NCBI RefSeq assembly: GCF_946902915.1
Contig: NZ_CAMPPY010000001.1
Span: 372,001-436,000, forward strand
Direction: 5' to 3'
Source: Streptococcus sp. Marseille-Q5986
GTDB lineage: Bacteria; Bacillota; Bacilli; Lactobacillales; Streptococcaceae
Length of the DNA: 64,000 bases
Shown here one piece after another: positions 39,010 to 48,531 of this stretch. Numbering within the stretch: the stretch's first letter is position 1; every line of letters starts with the position of its first letter. Both the position numbers and the translations under genes were made by a program. Below the pieces are notes generated by a model that was given only the letters and a program-made list of their open reading frames with translations, was not told the origin of the DNA and did not search any database.

Positions 39010-40005
39010 ATGAAAAAAACACTAAGCATTTTACTCATAACAGTAGCTACCCTAACCATGGCAGCTTGTGGCAATACTACTACAGAAAAAGCTACCACAC
39101 AATCTAGCACAGAAACAAGTCAAAAGGCGAGCACAGAGACGACTTATCCACTAACGGTCAAAACCTATGACGCCAAAGGGAATGAAGTCGAACAAGTCTT
39201 TGACAAGGCACCTGAAAAAGTTATCACCAACAATGTTTCAACCACTGAAATCTTATTGGAGTTAGGCTTGAAGGATAAAATTGCTGGCATGCTTAACCCT
39301 GATAATGCTGTGACGGACAAATACAAGGACGCGAGTGCGACGATTCCTCAAATTGGGGATAAAAAAACAGTCCTTTCTTATGAGCCAGACGCTGTGATAG
39401 GGCGAAACATGATGTTTTCTGAAAAATCCTTGGGGACAGTTAGCACTTGGAATGAAAACAAAATCCCAGTCTATACGCAAAAAGCTTCTCTCTCAACGAT
39501 TCAGCAAGATTTGGGAAATATTGTAGAAGACGTTAAAAATCTTGGAATGATTTTCAATGTTCAGGACAAGGCTAATGAATACGCAGCCCAATTACAAGCT
39601 AAAATTGACGCTGTTAAGAAAGCAAATCCAACAAGCCAAGGTGAAAAGAAAAAAGTTTTGATTATGGTTGCTTATAATAACGAAACCTTCGGTGCTTACA
39701 AGTCTGCTTTGTAAGAAAGCTTGTTGAATCAACTTGGTTATGCCAACGTTGCAACGGGAACATCAGGCTTGACCTTGGAAAATCTCGTGTCAATGGATCC
39801 TGAGTTGATTATCTATGTGACCAGCGACCGCAATAAAAAATTGGATGCCAACGCAGTAGAGTTGATGAAGGCAAATGAAGTTTTAGAAAATGTCCCTGCA
39901 ATTAAGAATCAAAAAATCATGACCATTTCTTACGATGAGTTGATGGACTATGGTCCAGCAGTGATTGATTCCCTTGAGAAAATCAATGACTTTATCAATA
40001 AATAA
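39010..40005 (+). pseudogene. Iron-compound ABC transporter lipoprotein with internal stop
   Basis: A signal peptide with lipobox-like TMAAC at about residue 21 is followed by a Thr/Ser-rich linker and a FecB/BtuF-like periplasmic-binding fold (VITNNVSTTEILLELGLKDK). TAA at 39712-39714 interrupts the frame after 234 residues. The same frame then continues (LLNQLGYANVATGTSGLTLE) to TAA 40003-40005 with the C-terminal lobe. A single nonsense change has therefore split an otherwise intact gene. Confidence 0.88.
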
Positions 40006-40651
40006 TGAGTTTGATTGGGAAGGGATCCAAGTCAAGGTCAGCCTTCCTTCGACTTATGATCCCAATCAAACCTATCCAGCGATTCTCTTGAATGATGGAA
40101 ACTTGGATTTTCTATCTTCCCTTTCAGAATCTGTGATTTTAGTGGGCTTGACCTCTAAAAATTGCCTAGACGACTACACTCCATGGAAGGCATCTGCTCT
40201 GAGAGATGGGACTCCAGATTTTGGCGGTCAAGCAAATGCCTATCATGGTCATTTATTTGGAGGTCTTTTAGACAAGTTGCAGTCACTTTATCGCCTAGAC
40301 AAAAATCGCCTTGCTTATGGAGGTTACTCACTAGGTGGTTTGGCGGCAGTATACAGTCTTTTCCGTTTTGATAAGATCTCCTGTATCTTCTCTATCTGCG
40401 GTTCCTTTTGGTATCCTGATTTTACGACTTATTGCAGGGATGAGAATGTGAGAAATCTAGATTGTTTGCTGTATTTACAGAATGGTCAAACAGAAGGAGC
40501 CCATCATACCAATCGCTTGGCTCAAGCACCAGTCTATGCTGAGCAGATCCATACCAGTCTTCAGGAACGCTATCCGAACGGTCAGTTTGTCTTTGATCCT
40601 TATGGACACCATGAACAAGTAGCTGATAGATTTCTAGCTTTTTCCAGCTGA
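39986..40651 (+). CDS. Putative siderophore esterase (Fes/IroE-like alpha/beta hydrolase)
   Basis: The ATG at 39986 overlaps the end of the binding-protein gene; 39965 is an alternative. About 221 residues with the esterase-D fold: nucleophile elbow GGYSLGGLAA and a late HH motif (PYGHHEQVADRF) that supplies the catalytic histidine. Location at the end of a ferric-siderophore-type operon suggests it opens or trims imported siderophores to release iron. Unlike the three upstream genes it is undamaged. Confidence 0.75.
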   Translation: MTLSINNEFDWEGIQVKVSLPSTYDPNQTYPAILLNDGNLDFLSSLSESVILVGLTSKNCLDDYTPWKASALRDGTPDFGGQANAYHGHLFGGLLDKLQSLYRLDKNRLAYGGYSLGGLAAVYSLFRFDKISCIFSICGSFWYPDFTTYCRDENVRNLDCLLYLQNGQTEGAHHTNRLAQAPVYAEQIHTSLQERYPNGQFVFDPYGHHEQVADRFLAFSS

Positions 40652-40678
40652 TTGGCCCAAAAATGGAAAATCTTTTAT

Positions 40679-41428
40679 TTAACCAAGTTTTTCTCTTTTC
40701 TTATCTGGATTCCAGATGAAGCTTGCGATAAAGCTAAAGATGATGGTTAGGATAGCGAGGATAATCGCAAGGATGAGGGCAGGGATGCGGATAAACCACC
40801 AGAGTGGGTTTGGTTTTTTATCATTATGCCATTGTTTCGTTTCTTCGTCCAAGCGTTGAAATTCTGCTTGAATGCGATTAGCGACTGTTTCAATACCTTC
40901 ATCATTCATTTTCCTGATATCTGAGATATCGATTGGATTTCCAAAGTTCATATCGACACGCTCACGGCTAACCAAGCCCTTCAAGGTCATGGGACCTGTG
41001 TAAGTAACAGGCATGATATGAACCTTGGCCATCTTGGCAATCAAGGCTACGCCACCCTTGACATCGTTTGAGTGGCGACTACCACTTGGAAACATGATGA
41101 GAGAGCGGTCACTTTTTTTGAGGACATTGATAGGATATTTGATGGATGAAGCGCTTGGATTTTCACGGTCGATGGGAAAGGCACCACACATACGAATCCA
41201 CCAACCAAAGATACGGTTGGTAAAGAGTTCTTTTTTGGCCATAAAGATGAACTGTTTTGGCTTGGTCGCAAAGGCCATGTAAACAGGGTCCCACCAGGTG
41301 CGGTGAGGTGCAACCAGAATATAATTTTCATCTTGATTAGGAATTTTATCAGTATTATGATAGTGGGCATTGCCATTGATGGACCAGAGGAGCAGGACAA
41401 CCAATCCACGTAAATAAGTATAAAACAT
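40679..41428 (-). CDS. 1-acyl-sn-glycerol-3-phosphate acyltransferase (PlsC family)
   Basis: Start chosen at 41428, where GGAGATCGC precedes ATG; the frame extends 15 codons upstream without a ribosome site. The 249-residue protein has the acyltransferase HX4D motif as HRTWWD (about 49-54), FPIDRE and FPSGSR phosphate-binding blocks, and a C-terminal membrane helix (about 215-240). It acylates lysophosphatidic acid in phospholipid synthesis. It is intact, in the middle of decayed genes. Confidence 0.9.
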   Translation of the reverse strand: MFYTYLRGLVVLLLWSINGNAHYHNTDKIPNQDENYILVAPHRTWWDPVYMAFATKPKQFIFMAKKELFTNRIFGWWIRMCGAFPIDRENPSASSIKYPINVLKKSDRSLIMFPSGSRHSNDVKGGVALIAKMAKVHIMPVTYTGPMTLKGLVSRERVDMNFGNPIDISDIRKMNDEGIETVANRIQAEFQRLDEETKQWHNDKKPNPLWWFIRIPALILAIILAILTIIFSFIASFIWNPDKKREKLG

Positions 41429-41558
41429 GCGATCTCCTTCGATTGTATTGCTTTTATTATTATACCTTATCAAAAGACTACTGGCAAACTTTTTCAGTTG
41501 TCAGCCAACAGTTTTAGACGAGATTAGAATTCTTTAAAAAAATGATATGATAGAATTT

Positions 41559-43616
41559 ATGGATAAAAATAAGATTATGGGATTAACCCAAAGAGAAGTC
41601 AAGGAAAGACAGGCTAAGGGCTTGGTCAATGATTTTACTGCTTCGGGCAGTACTAGCACTTGGCAAATCGTTAAACGAAATGTCTTTACCCTTTTTAACG
41701 CTTTGAACTTTGCCATTGCTTTGGCACTAGCCTTTGTGCAGGCTTGGAGCAATCTGGTCTTCTTTGCTGTTATCTGCTTTAACGCTTTTTCTGGGATTGT
41801 GACCGAGCTGCGGGCTAAACACATGGTGGACAAGCTCAATCTCATGACCAAGGAAAAGGTCAAAACCATTCGTGATGGCTAAGAAGTGGCTCTGAATCCT
41901 GAAGAATTGGTGTTAGGAGATGTGATTCGTCTGTCTGCTGGAGAGCAGATTCCCAGTGATGCCTTGGTTTTGGAAGGCTTGCCTCTTAAGTCATCCGTTG
42001 TAAATTCGTCGACAGCCCTTTTGGGGATGTTACCTAAGGGAATTGCCCTTTTGACCATTACTTCGCTCTTGACTGCGGTGATTAAGTTGGGCTTGAAAAA
42101 GGTCTTGGTGCAGGAGATGTATTCTGTTGAGACCTTGGCGCGCGTGGATATGCTCTGTCTGGACAAGACGGGCACCATCACTCAAGGAAAGATGCAGGTG
42201 GAGGCTGTCCTTCCGCTGATGGAAACTTATGGTGAAGAGACTATTGCCAGCATCTTGGCTAGCTATATGGCCCATAGTGAGGATAAAAATCCAACAGCCC
42301 AAGCTATTCGCCAGCGTTTCCAAGGTCAGGTAGTCTATCCTATGATCTCTAATCTGCCTTTCTCAAGCGACCGCAAGTGGGGAGCCATGGAGTTAGAAGG
42401 TTTGGGAACAGTTTTCTTAGGTGCACCTGAGATGTTGCTAGAAAATGAAGTCCTTGAAGCCAGAGAGGCCTTGGAGAGAGGTTCACGTGTCTTGGTCTTA
42501 GCTCTCAGTCAGGAGAAATTAGACCATCACAAGCCACAGAAACCATCTGATATTCAGGCTCTAGCCTTGCTGGAAATCTTGGGCCCCATTCGGGAGGGAG
42601 CAGCAGAGACGCTGGACTATCTCCGTTCTCAGGAAGTGGGACTCAAGATTATCTCTGGTGACAATCCAGTTACGGTGTCCAGTATTGCCCAGAAGGCTGG
42701 TTTTGCGGACTATGATAGTTATGTAGATTGCTCCACAAAATCACGGATGAGGAATTGATTGCTATGACTGAGGAGACAGCTATTTTCGGACGTGTTTCCC
42801 CTCATCAAAAAAACTCATCATCCAAACACTCAAACACTGAAAAAAGCGGGGCATACAACAGCTATGACAGGGGATGGAGTTAATGATATCCTGGCCCTTC
42901 GTGAGGCGGATTGTTCTATCGTGATGGCTGAGGGAGATCCTGCGACTCGTCAGATTGCCAATCTGGTTCTCTTGAACTCTGACTTTAATGATGTTCCTGA
43001 GATTCTTTTTGAAGGTCGTCGCGTGGTCAATAACATTGCCCACATCGCTCCGATTTTCTTGATAAAGACCATCTATTCTTTCTTGCTCGCAGTTATCTGT
43101 ATCGCCAGTGCTTTACTAGGTAGGTCTGAATGGATCTTAATTTTTCCCTTCATTCCAATCCAGATTACCATGATTGACCAGTTTGTGGAAGGTTTCCCAC
43201 CATTCGTTCTGACTTTTGAGCGAAATATCAAACCTGTTGAGCCAAATTTCCTCAGAAGGTCCATGCTTCGCACCCTACCAAGTGCTCTTATGGTCGTGTT
43301 CAGCGTTCTTTTTGTGAAAATATTTGGAAGTAGTCAAGGCTGGTCTGAGTTAGAAATCTCAACTCTCCTCTATTATCACCTGGAGTCTCCTGGTTTCTTA
43401 TCCGTATTTAGAGCCTGCATGCCATTCACCCTCTGGCGAGTCCTCTTGATTGTTTGGTCAGTAGGAGGCTTCCTAGTTACAGATCTCTTCCCAAGAATTC
43501 AAAAACTCCTTGAAATTTCGATCTTAACAGGACAAACACTGCTGGTCTATGGAGTCATGATGTTGCTCTTTACCGTGATTTTCATCTTGACCAGTCGTTA
43601 TCAAGCCAGAAAATAA
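41559..43616 (+). pseudogene. P-type cation-transporting ATPase, heavily damaged
   Basis: Recognisable in pieces: an N-terminal actuator start (MDKNKIMGLTQREVKERQA), TAA at 41880-41882, then continuation with EQIPSDALVLEGLPLK joined directly to SSVVNSSTALLGMLPKG. This join lacks the TGES actuator loop and part of the membrane domain, so an internal deletion is inferred. The phosphorylation motif DKTGT is present near 42163. After 42730 there are frameshifts (including a duplicated CAAACACT near 42823-42838), then a TGDGVND hinge and the C-terminal membrane part to 43616. No functional ATPase can be made. Confidence 0.9.
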
Positions 43617-43651
43617 AGAAAGACTGCAATCTGTGGATTGCAGTCTTTCTT
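43616..43651 (+). terminator. Terminator after the P-type ATPase pseudogene
   Basis: AAGAAAGACTGCAATC and its inverse form a perfect 16-bp stem around TGTG. It can act in both directions. Confidence 0.85.
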
Positions 43652-43822
43652 ATAAAACGAGTCTATCGTACATCTGATATGTAAGACCTATGTGCCGAGC
43701 ATCTATCGGTGAATCCAAGAGAGACTCTCAAGCCCGGCTTGGATTGAGGTAGCAGATTCAAATGTCTGCGGTTAGACTATTTGAAGTTTGACGCAAGAAA
43801 TAATGCTCTTCAAAGCAGATAG

Positions 43823-43848
43823 ATTCCTAGTTTGCTCTTTGATTTTCG
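43823..43848 (-). repeat. Fragment of a BOX A element
   Basis: ATTCCTAGTTTGCTCTTTG followed by ATTTTC matches the reverse complement of the pneumococcal boxA start as I remember it. The rest of the element is missing. The nearby stretch 43652-43822 contains an AATCCAAG/CTTGGATT inverted repeat (about 43710-43744) and no gene. Confidence 0.5.
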
Positions 43849-43849
43849 T

Positions 43850-46800
43850 TTATTCAACACCCAAGATTTCTTTAATATCATCAACGCTCAGATTGCTTCT
43901 GTTTTCTTGTCCTTCAAGGACGGTGTTGAAGAGTTCTTTTTGTACTTTCTTGGAGTTCTTGGATTTTTTTCTCTATGGTTCCAAGGGTGATGAGGCGATA
44001 GACATCCACTTGTTTGGTCTGGCCAAGGCGGTGACTTCGACCGATAGCTTGCATCTCGACTACTGGATTCCACCAGAGGTCACAGAGGATGACGGTATCA
44101 GCTCCTGTTAGATTCAGTCCTGTTCCACCTGCTTTTAGGGAAATGAGGAAGCAGTCTTTTTCACCCTGATTGAAGAGATTGACCATTTCTTGACGTTTAT
44201 CTGAAGGTGTTTGTCCTGTTATTTTAAAGTGAGACATTTCTTTTTTCTCTAGTTCTTGCTCAATGAGATCAAGCATAGAGGTGAATTGTGAAAAGATAAG
44301 TGGTCGTGATCCTTTTTCACGAATAGTGTCCAGAAGCTCGAATAAGCTGTCCATTTTTCCACTATCTCCTTTGTAGTCTTCTAAAAAGAGAGCAGGGGTA
44401 TTACAGATTTGTCTAAGTCGGGTCAGTCCTGCTAAGATTTCAATTTTATGACGTTTAATCTCATCAGCGCTGGCTCCTGCAACCATTTCTTGCATGCGTC
44501 GGAGTTGAGCTAGATAGAGCGTTTTTTGTGAACTGCTGAGTTCATTGCTGTAGAGGAGCTCGCTCAGTTCAGACAATTCTGTCAGAACTTCGTCTTTTTT
44601 CCTACGTAGGAAAAAAGGTTGAATCAGTTTAGCAACGAGTTGAGGTGACAATTTTGAAAATTCCTTTTTACTTGGTAGGAGTCCTGGTAATACTATCTGG
44701 AAAATAGACCAAATCTCTTTGAGACGGTTTTCAATAGGAGTTCCAGATAGGGCATAGCAGGTTTTGGCATCAAATTCTCTCAAAGCTTGTGCTGTTTTGG
44801 TCTGACTATTTTTTATCATCTGTGCTTCGTCTAAGATGAGGTAGTCGTAAGACTGCTTTTGATAGTGTTCAAGGTCAGATCGAAAAGATGGATAGCTTGT
44901 AATAGTGATAGTGGCAGATTTTTCAATTTGTTTGATACGCTCAGTTTTTGTACCATAGGCTACTTCAACCTATTTGTGAGGTACAAATTTTCGGAATTCT
45001 TCCTTCCAATTATAAAGAAGGCTGGCTGGAGCTAGGATAAGAGCTTTCTGGTCTGGTTTAAGGTTGGCTTCCAGAAGAGTGATGGTTTGCAAGGTTTTCC
45101 CTAGTCCCATGTCGTCCGCCAGGATTCCTCCAAAATGATAATGATCCAGCATACTCAGCCACTTGACTCCTTCTTTTTGATAGGAGCGGAGTTTGGCCTT
45201 GACTTCATAAGGCTTGATATCAAATTCTTCAGGGTGAGTCAGATCATAAGCCATCTTTTTGAAATCACGAGAAAAATTGACATGTTCCTTGTCTTTGAAG
45301 GTTTCAGAAAGGCTAAAGGCACGAGATTTGTGCATTTTGATTTTTCCGTCTGAAAATTTAGCACGAAGCTCTTGGAGACTTTGGGCAACCTTGAGACTTT
45401 CATCGTCAAAGACTAGAACCTTTCCTTGCTTGGTTTGGTAGTGGCTTTCTTGATTCCATAAAGCTTGAATAGCTTTTTTAACCTCATCTTCTGAAATCAT
45501 AGAAAAATCAAACTGAACTGAAAGGAAGCCTTCGTCGTCAAAAATGTCAATGACAGCAGAATCTTCTACTAAGAGTTTTTCAAGCGATTCATCTAGTTGA
45601 ACTTGACCCAGAGTACGAAAACGGGGGAGTTCTTTTAGGAAGAAATCAACGACTTTGATTTTAGAAAGACTATGAAATTCCTCTTTGAAACCAGCAGAAA
45701 GCAGTTGATGATAGATTTTTCTATCTTTGCTAGCTTGGTAAGTATAGGGGAGGGATAGGGGTTCTTGTTTAGAGTGGACTTGCTTTTCTCCAAATGACCA
45801 CACCATGTTGAGAGCAATTTCATTTCTAGTCTTGGAGAAGGCAAAGGTGGGGATAAAGTCATGGATTTGTAATTCATCTGGGATACTGATAGGAACATAG
45901 TTTGAGATGATAGTACAGATTTGCATAAGTTCAGTCTTATTTTCCTTTGAAAAGATAAGAGGAAAATAAGACTGATAATGGTAGATCCAAGTAGCTAATT
46001 TATCTAAAAAGTAACGGTGCTCTTCTTTGATGATGTGGAAGTGATTGTGTCGAATCCAAAGTTTTTCTTGAATAATGAAACCAAAATAAGCTGTATTGAT
46101 GATTTTATAATGGTTATCAGATTTGACAACTTTAAAAATTTCTTCTTCTGGGATAAAGGGATTATCATCTAAGAATATAAGAGGGTATTCTGCCTTTGAT
46201 GTTATATATTGGAAGACATCCAAAGCTTGAAAAAGTGGGACGAGGTCGTTTAAATAGCTAACAGGAGCCTCTAAATAGCGTCCACAATCTCTAGGGCTAA
46301 TATCGTAACCGAAGTTGAAATAAGAATGTTCATTTCTATCGATGAAATATTTTTTGATATAGAGGAGTAGGTTTTTGGACGCCTGATTAAACTGGTCTAA
46401 TGATAAGTTGATTGTTCCGATTTTTTGTGAAACAAAGTAATCTTCCTGTTGAAAAATGAGAAAAATGAAGTGGGCTATATCCTTGATAACATAGGCACGA
46501 GAAGCTTGTTCAACCTGTAGTTTTAGGGTTCAAGCTAGGCTATGATTTTGAATTTCGGCTTGTCCGTGAAGGGCAAGTAAAGGCGCCGCCGCTTTTTCTT
46601 CTACCAGTTCATCTTGGAGCTCATCAGATGGCAAGGTAGGAATCAGTTGGCAGGCAAAACTTGGTTTATGACTCGCTTTACCAATGCGTTCTTGAATAAC
46701 TTGGGGGAAGACTACGAAAGTAGAGATCCATTGCAACCCAGTGTTTACAGACTTCCTGATTTTGGAAATCATTACATTCGCAATGAAAGCCAGTCAAATC

Positions 46801-46998
46801 GAAGTGCTCCATACTGGTCAGGATGTTGGGTTCCAGATACATGGAGATGCCATTATAGGTATTGGGATGCTTAAAATATTCTTTGTTTTCAGTATCAAAA
46901 TAGTTTTTTATCTGTTGGAAAATAGTTCGTCCATCCATTCTCATACGAGCAGGTAGACTATCGGGAACCGCCATTGAAGTAACCTCTGTTCTAATCAT
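43850..46998 (-). pseudogene. SNF2-family helicase with SWIM zinc finger, multiply disrupted
   Basis: On the minus strand it starts near 46998 and contains a SWIM finger (CECNDFQNQEVCKH, near 46760-46800). Later come DDMGLGKTLQ (Walker A region), DEAQ and the helicase C motif AIGRSHRLGQTKQVDVYRL. Four lesions are visible: a frameshift near 46690, a stop/frameshift near 46530, an in-frame TAG at 44970-44972 and a frameshift near 43935 ahead of the native C-terminus ending LGVE. The undamaged protein would have about 1,040 residues. Confidence 0.88.
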
Positions 46999-47140
46999 TC
47001 TTTTCTCTATCTTATCAGACTTTATAGAAAAAGAATAGACTTATCTTACATAAATTGCATCTTGATAGGGATTGAAAATATTTGTAGTTGCAAGATAGTT
47101 GTATGTAATATCGACAATCAATTACAAGGAGACTACAATT

Positions 47141-47285
47141 GCAAATAAATTATAGCACCTTGGATCTGGAATAGTCCACCGAGGTTTCTAAAACATTGTT
47201 AGAAATTGATTTGAATTCCCTGATTAATTTGTTTAGTTTTTTATTTTATTTCAAATATCAAGTGAAAACTGACTTACCCATAACA
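47141..47285 (+). pseudogene. Unidentified gene remnant
   Basis: A good ribosome site (AAGGAG, 47127-47132) is followed by a TTG frame reading LQINYSTLDLE, a stop, then an in-frame continuation STEVSKTLLEIDLNSL and INLFSF. It looks like the edge of a mobile-element or surface-protein gene, but I do not recognise it. The gap 46999-47291 holds nothing else I can support. Confidence 0.3.
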
Positions 47286-47291
47286 TTCTAG

Positions 47292-48530
47292 CTAACCTTC
47301 TTCTTGATTTGGTAGGTTCTTCATCTGGTGAACTAGATAGGCTGCTAGGAGCAGTAAAATCATCAAAGCAAAAGCAACAACTTCCAGACCAGCACTTGTT
47401 GCAAGAAATACGAGAGCAAGGGATAGAACAGCTGGAATAAGCATATTAATAACATTGATAGAGGACTGAACAGTTCCCATTAACTGTTCGGGAATCATTC
47501 CAAAAATCATGGCTTGCAAGCGAGGACTCAAAATTCCTGTCGAGAGAGCATCTCCTGCACTTCCTAGTAAAATGAGTAAAAAACTTCCACGTAGGAAACC
47601 TATAACAATGAGAGTTTCCATCAATAGACAAATACAAATATTTAGGCGAATAGAAATTTTTTTAGACATAATTCCACTCATAAGCCCACCTAAAATAACA
47701 TGAATAAGGCTTATCATTATTAAAATTGCTAGACTTTGCCCTGTTGACAAACCCATGAAAGGGTGATGAATCAGTAGAATCGCACTGACAGGCTCTACCA
47801 CCATCAAAACAGCTTGACTAATGGATAAAATCCAAAGCAATACCATAACTTCTTCCATAGTTACCAACAATTTCATAGACTTTTTTAAATGTTGGAAAAA
47901 GTTACTCATCCCTACATAGGGGGAAACTTCGATTTTTTCTTCCTCTTTTTTCAAGCGGTTGCGGATAAGGAGACTCCCCATAAAGGCAAATAAAAAGGTT
48001 AAAACATTTATAAAAGCTAGAGTGGAAATACTAAACAGTCCTAAAAATAGTCCTCCACTGAGATTACCTACCAAACGTATAATAGAACTCGTGGACTGCC
48101 GAAAACCCATAGCCTCCGTCACATCATCGTTTATCAGCCGTATGTAAATCGGTGTCAGCATGTATCCTGCAAGAAAACCAATCGTATCTGAAATCAAGTT
48201 CATGCTGCAAATAAAGAAAACAGAAAAGAGAGAGAATTCGGTACTTATCAGGAGCAAAGTCACTCCAGAATAAAGAAGAACCTTGATAAAGAGAATAGAA
48301 ATATACTTGCTAATTCGATTATTTTGAAAATCAGCTATAACCCCAGTAAAAAGCTGCAAGATCTGTGGAATGGTTTCTGACAGGCTAATCAAAAATATAG
48401 CTAAGGGAGCAAACGTATAGGAAGAGACATAGTTGATAAAAGCTAAGTAAAAAATAGTGTCTCCAAAACTTGAAATCCACTCATTCACTGTTAGCTGACG
48501 AAAAGCTCGATTTTTAAGAAAAATATGCAT
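47292..48530 (-). CDS. MFS transporter of the lanthipeptide operon
   Basis: The 412-residue protein has about 12 hydrophobic segments and MFS features (FGDTIFYLAF start, loop IADFQNNRISKY in the motif-A position, central cytoplasmic loop about 190-220). It resembles drug-efflux members of the family. Its ATG is one base after the synthetase stop and its ribosome site AAAGGAG lies inside the synthetase gene, so it is translationally coupled. It probably exports the lanthipeptide or gives self-protection; there is no ABC exporter with peptidase domain nearby. Confidence 0.88.
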   Translation of the reverse strand: MHIFLKNRAFRQLTVNEWISSFGDTIFYLAFINYVSSYTFAPLAIFLISLSETIPQILQLFTGVIADFQNNRISKYISILFIKVLLYSGVTLLLISTEFSLFSVFFICSMNLISDTIGFLAGYMLTPIYIRLINDDVTEAMGFRQSTSSIIRLVGNLSGGLFLGLFSISTLAFINVLTFLFAFMGSLLIRNRLKKEEEKIEVSPYVGMSNFFQHLKKSMKLLVTMEEVMVLLWILSISQAVLMVVEPVSAILLIHHPFMGLSTGQSLAILIMISLIHVILGGLMSGIMSKKISIRLNICICLLMETLIVIGFLRGSFLLILLGSAGDALSTGILSPRLQAMIFGMIPEQLMGTVQSSINVINMLIPAVLSLALVFLATSAGLEVVAFALMILLLLAAYLVHQMKNLPNQEEG

Positions 48531-48531
48531 A

